Below are positions 13,258 through 25,479 of a stretch of 64,000 nt of DNA, piece by piece; the first letter of the stretch is position 1; each line of letters opens with the position of its first letter. The DNA lies in assembly GCA_013433145.1 (NCBI GenBank), contig CM024172.1, positions 11,556,053-11,620,052 on the forward strand, in the 5' to 3' direction. The notes beneath the pieces were generated by a model that searched no databases, was not told where the DNA came from, and saw nothing but the letters and a program-made list of their open reading frames with translations. The DNA comes from Ascaris suum. Its lineage: Eukaryota; Nematoda; Chromadorea; Rhabditida; Ascarididae. The translations under genes were made by a program, and so were the position numbers.

Positions 13258-13868
13258 AATCTTTGGATAGTGCGCAACGTGGTGAAACCCTATGGGTGCA
13301 ACGAGAGGGACACGGCACACAGAATGACGAATCGATCGCCGAAGATATTAGTTGCAGCAGTAATAGCGACAACAGCACCAAAAGCAGCAGCCCCAGCAGC
13401 AGCAGCAGCAGCCAAGAGCCGCGTGTGCATATCGATTCAACACTAGAACACTCCTCAAATGGAGAGTGGACCGCCTTCCGTCTAGAAGCAGCACTCTCAC
13501 CACCACCACCACCCACTGCCCATCGCCAGTTTGATGAGCCCGAGCCGGAGCTCCAACTCCGCGCTCAGCTCGAACCTCAGCCTGATCTAACAAGACCTTC
13601 GGCCTCTGGTAGCAGCAGCATAGAGCCGATTTTAATCGGTCACTCTTTATCAGATCGCGCATCGAAGTCTACGAGTATTTCTTCAGGTATTGGCGACATT
13701 GTTAGTAACGTACCAAAAGTCAGCGCGAAAGCAATAAGAGGAAGCATGTTCGGATCTCTATCACGACTCGCAGGTGATGCTTTTAAAGGAGCCAAGCAGG
13801 CTACCGAGCAATTAGCTCAAGCAGCTCAACATGCCGCTTCTACTGGTGACCTCACAAATATTACGAAG
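13258..13868 (+). CDS. Exon 2: Ser/Pro/Gln-rich region with long amphipathic helix
   Basis: At 611 nt this is the largest exon. It follows the acceptor AATATTGCAG (phase 1) and ends at ACGAAG|GTATGC (phase 0), covering residues 22-225. The first half is low complexity: a poly-Ser run encoded by AGC repeats (13381-13411), six prolines in a row (around 13500-13516), then Glu/Gln/Leu-rich sequence. The last 45 residues change character. RGSMFGSLSRLAGDAFKGAK and the following QATEQLAQAAQHAA form an Ala/Gly/Gln-rich amphipathic helix, of the kind used for lipid binding or coiled-coil contact (inference). An in-frame ATG at 13245 just upstream of the acceptor could start a shorter isoform if transcription began inside intron 1. 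No named domain is recognised. Confidence 0.85.
13381..13411 (+). repeat. Coding AGC/CAG repeat (poly-Ser)
   Basis: Trinucleotide AGC run inside exon 2 coding for Ser with one Pro interruption. Repeats of this kind vary in length between alleles. The opposite-strand and frame-shifted open frames through this exon (poly-Ala, poly-Cys, poly-Leu) are shadows. Confidence 0.85.
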
Positions 13869-14994
13869 GTATGCCTTTTATCCTTATTTACCTGTTGTTC
13901 TCTCACTTGCCAACCTATATAGGTCCTTTGTAACACTACAATAGCAACTTTTGGTTTCTCTATTATGAACTGCTTTGAGGATTGCATTGATTTATTCTAA
14001 CTGTTTCTAGAAATAGAGATTCTATTTGGTCTAGTTCATAGTTTAATATATTCTGTACTCACCACAATTTAGCATGCTAGTTCCACTTCATAAAAAACCC
14101 AAGTAATCCTAGTAATACCTAACATTATAAGAAAGACATTTCTTGATGCTCGGTGAAAAAAAAGTCATCTCCTCATGTGATATTGCAAGTTGTTTTCATT
14201 AATATTTATATATTTTCATTAATTTAAATAGTTAGTAAATGTTAGACGTTTATTTTTTGAATTCCTTCATGTTCAAAATTTTTTCATTTTGTGCTCGCTC
14301 TTTCACAATTGACATATTTGCATTGCTATATTTCCATTGTCAGTGCTTGCAAATTGAATGTAGAATCTATGTGCATTATTTTTCTTGCAAATTTTTCTGT
14401 TAAGGTCAAAGGTCATCCTTATTATCGTAATGAACTCATTGATTGCATTTATGATTTTCATTGAATTAAAAAAAAAAATCTCTTCAACAAAATCTCTACG
14501 CATATGTTGAACTAACTCTTTACTACAATTTAGCATTGAAATATATATGAAAAGATTCGATTATGAGAAATAACGAAATGATAGATTTCTTATCGCCGGG
14601 AACAATGAAACTCTTTTATGAGTTTCTAGTCGCGGAATTATCGAAAAATTTCTCGAAGATTCCTCAGATAATACTTAGCTATAAAACAGTATAAAATATC
14701 GATTAGATGCTGATATGCTTAAATCAGTAAGATTTCTGAATGTTCTAATAAAAACCTCAATAATCGCAGGACAGTTTTCATTCTTTTGTGTCTTTATTCT
14801 CTTTTTCCGAGGATATTCTCTCTTCAAAATAAACCATTTCCTGACAGTAACCAGTAGGGATAATATATTTTTTTTTTGATTTTTTTTTTGAATATGCGAT
14901 AATATTTCTTTAGAATTAAAGTTTTCAGAAAGGAGAGTATTTCTAATGACAATAATTTTCCGACATTTTTCTCAATGAAAAATTTACATTCTAT

Positions 14995-15013
14995 GGGGGG
15001 GGGGGGGGGGGGG
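14995..15013. repeat. G homopolymer, 19 bp
   Basis: Uninterrupted G-run on the sense strand of the gene, inside intron 2. Confidence 0.95.
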
Positions 15014-18000
15014 AAAGAGAAGATCTGCTAAAATATGGAAAAATGTCACTCCAATTAGTCTAAAATGATGGAATAGCTGTCAAAGATGAAAATGATGATA
15101 ACATTCATAAATTAATGCATTCATTTTAAATTGCAATATGCAACGCGAATGAGCCATATAAATGATCGATCTTAATTGCAATGCATGCATGAGCAAGTAA
15201 TGAGCAAATGATTGATATCCGTGGAATTCTTTCCTTATTTATTCACCGTTGATAATCTCATATAGTGAAGATTAGCTAATATATTCGGAAAAGAAAATTT
15301 TTCAACAACAAATATATTAAAAACAACCAGAAAAAGAGGGAAACAATTATTATTGATTATAGATGACAATTTTTTTCTTGGGAAATATCAGTGAAAAGGA
15401 ATATTATTCGCTCTTGCTAATCAAATCTATGAGCCAATATCCATCAAACATTAAATGAAAAATTGAATAAAATATTGCATTTTTTTTTCGAATAGTTTCT
15501 AAACTTTCGAAAGGTGATCAATTTAATAAAATGATACAAAGTTGAATTTTTCATTGGAATTTCGCATATTTCTCACTACGAATTAATTTGCCTAAGAGAG
15601 ATAGACATCCTATAGTTTTTTTAGTTGGTTGAACTTCTCGTATTGAAATAGATGATTATTTGTTCTCTTTTAGTGGTATTATGCTCGAATTTTCATCTCA
15701 GAAATCCCATTTGTAATATCCATTTTTTTTTGTTTCATTCAATTCGCCAAGAAACTCTTTCTGTTGGTTTTTTTTCTCCTCATGTCATAACTTAGCAAGT
15801 CTTTAGTGCTATTTGCGTAATCGACTAACTCTTGCGTGAAAAAAATAGTTCTCTATTTCACTCTGTTTTCCCTAAGGAATGCAGGAATATTTACATATTA
15901 ATTGACTACTTCCACTGATTTTAACTTAAACATAACAACAATTTACGAATAAACTCCTCGTTGAGGAGTATCGAGGAATTCAAATAATTACGTTAACAAA
16001 TTTTCGAATCGAATTCCTTTGAAGGAATGAAAAAAAAAGAAGTTTTGCGGGAAAAAAAAAACAACCACTTATCATAATGTGGAATTTTTCACGCTTTTTT
16101 TTGCGACATAAGTATGTAATAATAAAATTAGATTAGGAACAATATTTTTCATTATTGAGGTGAATATTATTTGCGCATATCTTCGAATGAATTACTACGC
16201 ATAATTGAACTCAATAATGAGAGTATATGCGTTGAAGCAATTTTTGATGAGATGAAACTTTCAAATGAGATGTTTTTATTGCTAATCGAATGAAGTGTGT
16301 TTTCTTCGTTCAATTCATTACATTAAAAACGCTTTTTTTTGCATATAGAAACGTTGATGTCATCATTTATAGGAAACTAAAGCTATTTATACAATTTTTC
16401 ATTTGTTGATATTTAGAGTGCGATTCTTGTTAAAAGTTGTTTTCAACATTTTTCTACGATGTAGAGATAATTTTTTCTCGCGCCGCTTTACTTCAACTCC
16501 CATAGAAATTTTATTGAAATTATGATTATATATAATAAAGAAATAAAAGTTTACGTCTTTTTTTTAAGATGGAATTTTTTATTAGTTTTCACAATTCAAT
16601 ACTGAATGTTTTTTTGTTTTTTTATTTATTGAAACTTTGTTTTTTTTTTTTTTCATGCAACTTAAGATGATATGTTAGATGACAGTTACGCTAGACGCTT
16701 GTTCGATTAGGTGGCTGTTCTGATAACATTATGTAAAATGAATCGTTTTACGTGAAAATCACCGCTATAGATTTTAATTCTCATTGCTTTTTCTCCTTAT
16801 TCGTTTTGGGGTAATAGTCGCATAAAGATCAAAACTTTTGGTTTATCGTTTCGAGGTTGCCGAAGTTTTGTAAAACCCAATATGCGTCAATGATGTTTAC
16901 TTTTCATGAGAAAGGTGTATTTTAACAAAAAAAAAAAAATTCACTCATCGACTTTTGATGTCAATTCATAAGAGTCCTGTAGGGTTACCACCTCCTGTAA
17001 GGTTCTGCCGTCCTGTAAAGATCAACTAATCTTACTAAATTGCCTCATCGACTTTCACGGAATGCCCATTAATCATAGAATTTTTTTTTTCAACCGATAA
17101 CTTCCGTTCTTTTCATCACATATCAGCCAATTTCTACCTTTAGTGCCTAACTATTTTTATTGCTGAATACTCATGAAATCAAATTTTACAACTATTCCGC
17201 GATATATCTGCTCTGCGGAATGTTTTCACATTTGGCCTACTCGTTGCTTTCTTGTTACTTTCGGAGATCATTCATCATTTATGATATGTAAGCTCGAAAT
17301 TGCACACTTCTCGAATGTTTGCATGTAATGAGTTATTGAGGATGTGTTACTACTTCTTTCGAAATTTTGCCGAGGTAAATTTCTGGAGGGGGACTTTCCA
17401 GTTATGCAATAAATAAGTATTTTAATTCTCATAGTTGAACAAGGCTTTATTAAAGAGGTGATTCTTTGAATAACACAGCTTCAGACTTTCTACAGATCTT
17501 TGAAACAGCTTATTAAAGAGGGCTTTAATCGTCGAGGTAACGTGGTAAGTCTTTGTGATGTGTAAAATTCTTCTGCACTCGTTTAATGCTTGATCGATTT
17601 AGCAGCAATATTCGCCACAGTTGTCGCATTCCGTCTTTTATGGACGACGTTTGAGAGAGCCATTATTTAAATCGGTGCAATGATTCGTTTTCAGAAGGTG
17701 GCATAAAATATCGATTGTACACTAAATTTGTAGATGCTTAGTGGGTGGTAAATGGCTCTTTCTAAGAAAATCTGCACACATTATGAAAGAGTTATTTCGT
17801 TACTGACAAGAAAATAATGCTGCTTCAATTATCACTCCATATACGATCTTATTGTGAGATCTCAGAATTATACCTCTTCAGAAAATGGAGACAAAATAGT
17901 TAGCAAAAAAAAAAACGGCTCAGCCCGGTGAAAAGTTTCTTGGATGTCTTTTTCTTTTTGCTCGTTCTCGCTTGTACTTCGCATTCTTAGTTCTTTTATT

Positions 18001-19715
18001 GTTGTTTTATATTTTAAAGTATAAGTGATTCAGTAATGAATGCCGTCTGTTTCAACGATAAATAATAGATTTCTAAGTAAATAATGAAAAAAAAAATTGC
18101 AATTGAATGTTTTATTCATATTGATGAGCAGCTTTCTTTTTTCGTGAGGATAACACAAATAACATAGTTTGATATCGCAGCTTTATTACTTAATTGAGCG
18201 CTTATCGACAAGGTGCCTCAAGCTAATGTTATTTCTATGCGAGATTCAACTTTACCACTAAAGTTGAAGTATTCTTCCTCTTATTATACTTATCTATCAT
18301 GTTGGATATACGCACTGTTTTGCAATATTCATCTCCGAACACCTCTTTTTAGCAATAATTTAAAAAAAAATGTTGCAGCAAATATTGCTGTTATACACAA
18401 ATTATTTCCTGCGAATATCGCATTTAGACATTACAAAACCTTATGCTGTGTTTACTATATTCCCTACCGGTTAATTAGCATTTCTTTCTATGGACTAAGG
18501 TTAGTTATTGAGGTGTTGACGAATATGATGCGTGTGTTTACTTCTAGATCTTATACGATTTATGCGTAATAAATTTCACGCAAATCATATTTTAGTGCAA
18601 ACGAGTGTCCATATGTAGGCAATTGAGCGCTATTATTATCTTTTTCGAAGCTACCCTCCAAAATAAACAGCAATTTCTAACTAAACTATCACGAAAAAAA
18701 GAGAAACGATGGGATTATTATGCAAGTAAGGCATACTAACTAAACGCTATTAATAGCGAAATAAAGCCAGAAATATTTAGCACAAAAATCGGGACTACTG
18801 TCATTTTAAAGATTACTCACATCGAAATCTCTGAATAAAAATGAAGCTCGAGTGAAAATTAAGGCGAAAAGGATAAACATTTGCTATTGCTGAGTAGTAG
18901 GCAGATCGCCATATTTTCTGATTTGACGATTCAAATATTTGAATTTAGAATATCTCTTTTGTTTTATTCACTCGATATAACTCAATTAGGTGATAATATA
19001 TGGAGAATTTTTGAGTTATTTAAAGATCTGAATAATTATCAATATCGATATAGCTATAATTTTCGAAGAGTTTTCAACTGCACTTATTTTAAAGGTTTAA
19101 GAAAAATTTTTGAACGTTTTTTTTTCCTCTAAATTTGATTTCTTGAACAGCAATAAAAATGAACGAATCGAGCAATTTCAATATGTTCACTTTTGCGTCT
19201 TTCAACACGGAAATATCACAAAGCATTGAGTCTTTTATTACAATATTCGTTCTATACTTTAGGAAATGAAAAATCTTTGAATGATACCATTGACATTTCC
19301 GATGCATTTCGATGTCAAGAAATTAGTATGGAAAATATGATCAAGATGAATTAGTAAAGTTATTAGTGGTAATGATGGATATCCTGTAAATCGACCTTTT
19401 CTTTTTCTTCAAAAATCTTTTTCATCAAATTGCACAATAATAATTTAAATCAGATAAATCCAACCCATCAAAAAAAACAAACATCTCTGTTTCTCACAAT
19501 ATGCGATTGCGTAGAACATTAGATGGGGTATTTTCTATTGTGGCGACATCATTTGGTAATTAACTCGACAAAAAAGAGTTCAGCCAACGTCTTAGAAAGC
19601 TTTCTTTACGCATATGCCGTTTGAAATTTCTAATCGTTTCAGCGGATAATTTCTCGAATCATTTTTCTCACAGTGCTTCTTCAGCTCATGATTTCTGTTC
19701 GAGTTCAAGATCTCA

Positions 19716-19870
<155 letters not shown>

Positions 19871-20403
19871 CTCCTATTTAACTCTGCTCTGTCGTGATTG
19901 TGGCATGGGAAAGTTAAGGGTAAGGAAGCAAGGAACTAGGATTACCTGAAGGCATCTTATAGAATCTTTACTGCAAGCAGTTCCTTTCATCCGGTGTGGA
20001 GGAAGTGGAGCAAAAATTTATACTAGAACATGAAGATAAAAATTCAAGTTTCATATAAATTTCATATTAGGTTACGCTTATAATTTGTGATCATTTGATA
20101 ATTTAAGAGATATTTCTGAAAGTAAAAATATGTGGAACGATTTTACTAATAGTATAACATCAATTACTCTTCAGAAACTTCGAATTTCTGATTGCAGCGA
20201 ATTTTCAATTGCGCATCATTTATTGGCATTGACAGCGCGAAGAAATTCCGACGAAAATTACGTCTGAAATTTGCTGCTATACATATTTGTGTGGAAAACA
20301 ACTAGCACACAAGAATTAGTTTTTCCTTCCATCACTTCTGTCCCTCTTTCGTCGATATTCTTTCATGTGGAAATATCCTCTTCACCCAATAAATCAATTT
20401 TTC

Positions 20404-20405
<2 letters not shown>

Positions 20406-20498
<93 letters not shown>
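20406..20498. repeat. (TA)n microsatellite, 93 bp
   Basis: Perfect alternating AT repeat, only about 540 bp after the previous array. Confidence 0.98.
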
Positions 20499-20502
<4 letters not shown>

Positions 20503-21797
20503 CAAGTTATGAAAAACTGCAGGAGCGTGCAATTCTAAATTAAAATGCATTCATATAAAATCACTGCATCTATTATATATTAGCTCTTCAGTTCAATCAT
20601 TCTTGATTTGCGTTTATCAACTATCTATCAAAACTGAATGAATGAAGAACAGAAAAATCAGTCAGAGACGTTTTCACATTTTGTCATTCATATCAAACTG
20701 AAACTATTTTTATTATATAGAATTATATTTCTTCACTTAAAGTTGAAAGAAAAATCCCCACTTAACCTATATATGAAATTCGTTGTTCACAAAAGTAAAT
20801 TTGGCAATTTACGAGTTGAAAAATTTCGGCAACATGGTTTTGGTTAGGTCTCGCAGAGGTGAGGAGCCTCTATAGGGAAGTCGATAAAGCTTCCCGCATG
20901 ACGCATGAAATCAGTAAAGTGCTTTGATGACGTTTTCTCACGTATGCGCAAAGAAAAATCCACATTTCTTATGCATTTGTTAAAGGGGATGTTGAATTCA
21001 GCTTCGAAACGATGAAGATTTGAGGAAAAAAAAGAAAGAGAAATAAAGGTAAAAGTATAACGCAAATATCGTCTAGTGCTCTCTCTAATCGATCTATTTT
21101 TGAGTGTTTATAATATTACGTATAATAAGAGTATAATATGAGCATTTTAGCGAGTCATAATTAGTAATAAAAAAACAAATCTCCATATTACTCTCTTAAA
21201 ACATATCTTTCTTATAATTTTCATCATAGTTTTTTCCATTATTAATCCAAGAGTTTGTTACATTTATTTCGTAACGATTTTCCGCTTCCGTTCGAAGCTC
21301 TAATCTCTATTTCTATTGAGATTTAATCATCAATCTACTTTTATCTACTGTTCCCAAAGCATTTTAATTGAAAATGTGAGGATGGTTAGCTGAAACTATG
21401 TACACTTCATAGGCAATATACTCGTTAGTGATTCTTCTATAGCATAACGTTCTATTTCGACTGAACCGTGTAATTTACGACTCTTCTAGCTTATTTTGCT
21501 CTTTTCAAAAATTTTATGCTGCAATAACTGAAATGCAAATGAACCATTTTTTGGATTTTGTGACAAAAGAGCGCTTATTGAGAGTGAAGTTTCATTAGTA
21601 GAATGTTGTCTCACTTACAAAAATGCACAATAGGAAGCATCGACCGGTGGGGAAGGGGGGGGGGGGTTCATCATGTTGTGGACATTGCATTTTTTTAACC
21701 GAATTTTTTTTTGGTGTGTGTATTCGAATATTCACAGCACATTTTTTTCCTGCATATCGAATATGCTCATTGTGTTTACACGGTTGATCACCTTCAG

Positions 21798-22036
21798 ACT
21801 CCTTCTCGAGTACCGTCCATGCAATTCCCGGCTAGAAGCACATCACCATTGCCATCGATGGAAGCGATTGCGCCTGGAATGGAGGATCTTTCAGAGGAAG
21901 AACGTGCTAAGATCATGGCTGTGATGGCCTGTGCTGAGATTGATGCTGCTGAAGACTCAAAAGCACTTCCTCCGCCAGCTAAAATTTCCTCATCGAAAAC
22001 ATCCGAATCCTTTTTCGATAAGGGAACCGAATTGAG
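21798..22036 (+). CDS. Exon 3: first RIM-like Rab-binding helix motif
   Basis: The exon starts after ATCACCTTCAG in phase 0, as exon 2 requires, and ends at TTGAG|GTTCGT with two carried bases (phase 2). It covers residues 226-304. A Pro/Ser-rich lead (TPSRVPSMQFPARSTSPLPS) is followed by MEDLSEEERAKIMAVMACAE at about residues 253-272 (21879-21938). The core L-S-x-x-E-R-x-x-I-M-x-V-M matches the first helix of the RIM Rab-binding domain and is repeated in the next two exons. It is followed by acidic and then Ser/Lys-rich sequence. The zinc finger that follows this helix in RIM is absent here. Confidence 0.88.
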
Positions 22037-22280
22037 GTTCGTTTTATTTCTAACACGTTTGCTTCTTGTTGTTTTCTCTCGTCCCCTCATCTCCCCCCAA
22101 CTGCTCCACCATTCTACTGCTTCATCCTCCTGTTCCATCTCATTGCAAATTCCATATTTTTTATACCAATCTTGATGCCTTTGAAAGTGAAGTTTAGAAA
22201 ATTAAGTTTCCGGTGTTTTATATTTGTTTCAATTTTCATCGGTAGCTCCAAGTTCGCATCAGTATAATTGGAGTGGTGAG

Positions 22281-22453
22281 GAGGGAGGGGGGGGGGGGGG
22301 GGAGAGGAGAGTGTGAACTGAATATATATGAAGAATTACTAGCCGGTATATGTGGCGTTGTTAGCTATGGGAGGGCGAGGAGGGGGGGTTTATATGGATG
22401 GTCAATAGTTGAATTTTTGCGGAGTGGAGGAGATGAGGGGGAGGGGGGGGGGT
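22281..22453 (+). repeat. G-rich tracts on the sense strand
   Basis: Three groups of G-runs (22281-22310, 22380-22387 and 22437-22455) separated by GA-rich sequence, starting about 245 nt after the donor of exon 3. Several runs of four or more G could form quadruplexes in DNA or in the pre-mRNA. The open frame through it is Gly/Arg low-complexity and is not believed. Confidence 0.7.
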
Positions 22454-22744
22454 GGGATAACCTAGAGTTGAATGATCGATCTTTTTTGAGTCAGTTAATA
22501 AAATTCAACTTCCTCCTTGAGAAATTGCGAAGATTATAAGATATGTGATGCATTCATTCATATGCACTGAAGCTTTGTTTTTCAACTGTTTTAGTGGAAA
22601 TTTCTCAACGTTCACTATTTGTTAAGTAGTATGAAAGGAAATTCGAGCAGATTTTATTGATCTTTCTTCGTTTTTATGAATATTTTTCTATGAGCAAATA
22701 TACAGCTTTGACGAATTTTTTCGTTTTATGCCTGGATTTATATG

Positions 22745-22908
<164 letters not shown>

Positions 22909-24159
22909 TTTTAATGGTACCCACTATTGCACAGTCAACATGTATGAAGGGATTGCATCAATCTAACTTCGATTACGATGATAACCATATGCCACCACGT
23001 GTGCGAACTATGTCTTAATTGCGGTCATGGTTTTTCATTATCTTTAATTCCTAATAACGCTATCTATGAGCAGTATTAAATAGTGTAAAGTATTGCTACG
23101 CATAATTAATCAAAGATATGCGATGCGAACGCGAATGAACGGTAAGAAAGACGTAGACGTTCTCTTTGTTTTAATTTTTCACGCGGAAATTTCCTAACCA
23201 TGCCTCATTTTTCACAGAACAAATCTAATCGCAATACTCTATCAACAAAGAACATTAAAATCTTCAGCGTTATTACTGCAGTCTTATAGTGGTGATACGA
23301 GGGAATAATCTCTTCTAAAGACACATTTTTGTCGCCATTATTAGAAAGTTGGAAAATTTCTAGCAAATGATGAATATTGGATAGGCGATTTGTGACTCGC
23401 GGATCATCATAATTTAAATATTGTTAGAATGCTTTCAAGAAAAGTTTTACTGTCCTTGATCAATGAATTTTTGAATTCGTTCCGTCGATCCTTTTTTTAA
23501 AATTTCATATCGACGGTGCTGAAGTTTGTAGATCACTTATATGGCGCAGTTCATTTATCTCTTTTCAATTTTTTAAAAGCATATTAATTCGACTTATTCC
23601 AGTAGGATCTAACCTTTGATTAGAATAAACATGAAACACTGCTTCCTTAACATGTTCGCGCAATCGGTATCTCGAAATGCTCGCTAAGTGTAAACGTTTT
23701 CACCTTCTATCATTTCCTTGTTTAAGGCATTGACAGTGTTTTCGGCAAAGCTAATGTGAAAACTCACAAAAAAAAATCGTTCCTTCGTCAAAAATTTTTC
23801 GTTATTTTTTTTTCCTCTCCTTCAAAATTTGCTGGAAGCAACGATTGCGCTCTTCCTATAAAGCACTTCTTTAAAACATCGATTCTCATTCAAATGCAAT
23901 TATAAAATATACTAGGCGTCTAATTTTTTTTCATCGAGACTCTTGATGCAACTTTGAGAGATTATAAATGTTCAGTGGTTTCCGGCTAAGCAAGCTATTA
24001 TTTGAAGAACTTTTTTTTTTTTTGAATTTTCTAAAGTTGGGAAGCTTTCCGCAAAAACTTCTTGAACTTGGACCGTGAATAATTTGATGGAGAGTTCTTC
24101 GTTTCATGTAGAGGCGATTTTCAAAAATCTTTGGGGTTATGTCATTGTGCTAATTCCAG

Positions 24160-24485
24160 CCGGCCGTTATCGTCGATACCGAAAGGAGGCGATTCCGCGA
24201 GAGGCTCAACTTTGAGTCTCATCGAACCCGCTGGTGCTCGTCCACAGGTGGTCACATCAGCGACTGCATTTGGCCCAACACCTCGACCTCCGTCTGCATC
24301 ATCAATGGGCAGCTCGATACTCGACGAAATGGATTTGTCGCATTTGTCAGCGGCCGAACGTGAGCAAATCCTCTCGGTGATGAGAGCCGCTGAAACCCAG
24401 GAAGTGCAACTTATTCCACCAATGTCGCCGATCCCTGCTGCACCGAGTGCACCACCGCAAAAGATTGAGCACGATCATCTAGAAG
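24160..24485 (+). CDS. Exon 4: second RIM-like Rab-binding helix motif
   Basis: The acceptor CTAATTCCAG is followed by a single C that completes a Ser codon carried from exon 3 (phase 2). The donor is GAAG|GTTCTT (phase 1). Residues 305-413. A Ser/Pro-rich lead (RPLSSIPKGGDSARGS, then GPTPRPPSASSMGSS) precedes DLSHLSAAEREQILSVM and then RAAE, at about residues 362-382 (24329-24391). DLSHL is the same start seen in RIM proteins, so this is the clearest of the three copies. A Pro/Ala-rich stretch and an acidic end (KIEHDHLE) follow. The exon is noticeably richer in G+C than the flanking introns. Confidence 0.9.
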
Positions 24486-25344
24486 GTTCTTTTTTCTTTA
24501 AACTAGCATCACTTTTTTGTTGGTTTTTCCTTTCTTCCATTTTCGTTTTCTTTCCACAGTGTTTTTTCTTATAACGTCGAGACATTAGCCTGAAATCGGA
24601 TTACGATGGATTACGAGTTGCACACATGTCCGTTTTTCCATTTAAGAGATGTAAACGAGGAGGATTCATCTGTAAGTGTGGAGCATCTTTAAGGAAACAG
24701 GGAATTTGTCGCTTCACATTGACATTAATGACTTCTCGTTTACGTTACTCCCAATCTAAATTCGAATATTTGTAGGATGGATTACTCTAGAAGGCAATAG
24801 AGAGAAAAGCATACCATATAGACTGGTGCAGGATGCGTTTTTGCATACTGCTTATTTTCGCAGTGATTTTCATAAGTTGCGAGCAACTAAGGATCTGCTA
24901 ACTACTACTCCTTTCATATTCAAGATAACTTAGTCTTTCGTAGGAGTATTCAAAAAAAAAGATTCGTTCTTCTGTACTGATCTCTCTAAGATGAAATACT
25001 AAGAAGTGTAAAATCTACAAAAAACTTTTCCCCTTTTTGATGTTTATAATTCCTCTAAAATTTGATAGATCAACGTGAAAATATCTTGTATGGTATAGTA
25101 TTAAACTCAACAGATATCGTAATTCTGACTTCAGCGGTTCAAGAATTGAAAAAAAAAAGCGGAAGGGCGAACAGGCAGACGCATGCCGATGAACATCTCA
25201 CCAGGCACGACATTATCGTGATTTCCTTTGCGAATGCAAATTTACAAAGAGTACATACGGAGAAAGGTAGTGGCGAATACATCGTTCAACATTTGTGCTT
25301 TATATCCGGATGTTAGGATCTATTCTCAATACAAATTTATTCAG
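24486..25344 (+). other. Intron 4 (0.86 kb)
   Basis: Phase 1 intron between the second and third motif exons. It contains one possible symmetric cassette exon (25135-25266), listed separately. Otherwise AT-rich and featureless. Confidence 0.55.
25135..25266 (+). CDS. Possible cassette exon (phase 1 to phase 1)
   Basis: A 132-nt segment follows CTGACTTCAG and ends at GAAAG|GTAGTG. Read with one carried G it is open throughout (44 codons), Lys/Arg/His-rich at first (VQELKKKSGRANRQTHADEH) and more hydrophobic later. Its phases are identical on both sides, so it could be included or skipped without disturbing the frame between exons 4 and 5. The donor is weak and the composition unlike the neighbours, so it may be chance. 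Confidence 0.3.
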
Positions 25345-25479
25345 AGGAGTTAGCCGACAACCTCGCAATCTTATCACCAGCAGAAAGGGAGCAAATATTA
25401 GGCGTAATGAGGGCCGCAGAGCAACAGGGACAAATCGAGCCAAAAACACAGCCTCAGCCAAGTTTGCAGCCACAATCAG
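25345..25479 (+). CDS. Exon 5: third RIM-like Rab-binding helix motif
   Basis: The 135-nt exon follows AAATTTATTCAG and ends at AATCAG|GTTTGA. Both sides are phase 1, so exon 5 is itself skippable in frame. Residues 414-458: EELADNLAILSPAEREQILG then VMRAAEQQGQ, followed by a Gln/Pro tail (QPQPSLQPQ). The motif LSPAEREQILGVMRAAE differs from that of exon 4 by only a few residues, which points to exon duplication. A frame-shifted reading of this exon is also open but lacks this repeat and was rejected. Confidence 0.88.

Noticed and set aside
13217..13662. Minus-strand and shifted open frames across exon 2
   Set aside because: They are poly-Leu, poly-Cys or poly-Ala shadows of the AGC repeat. 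The + strand frame has matching splice phases on both sides.
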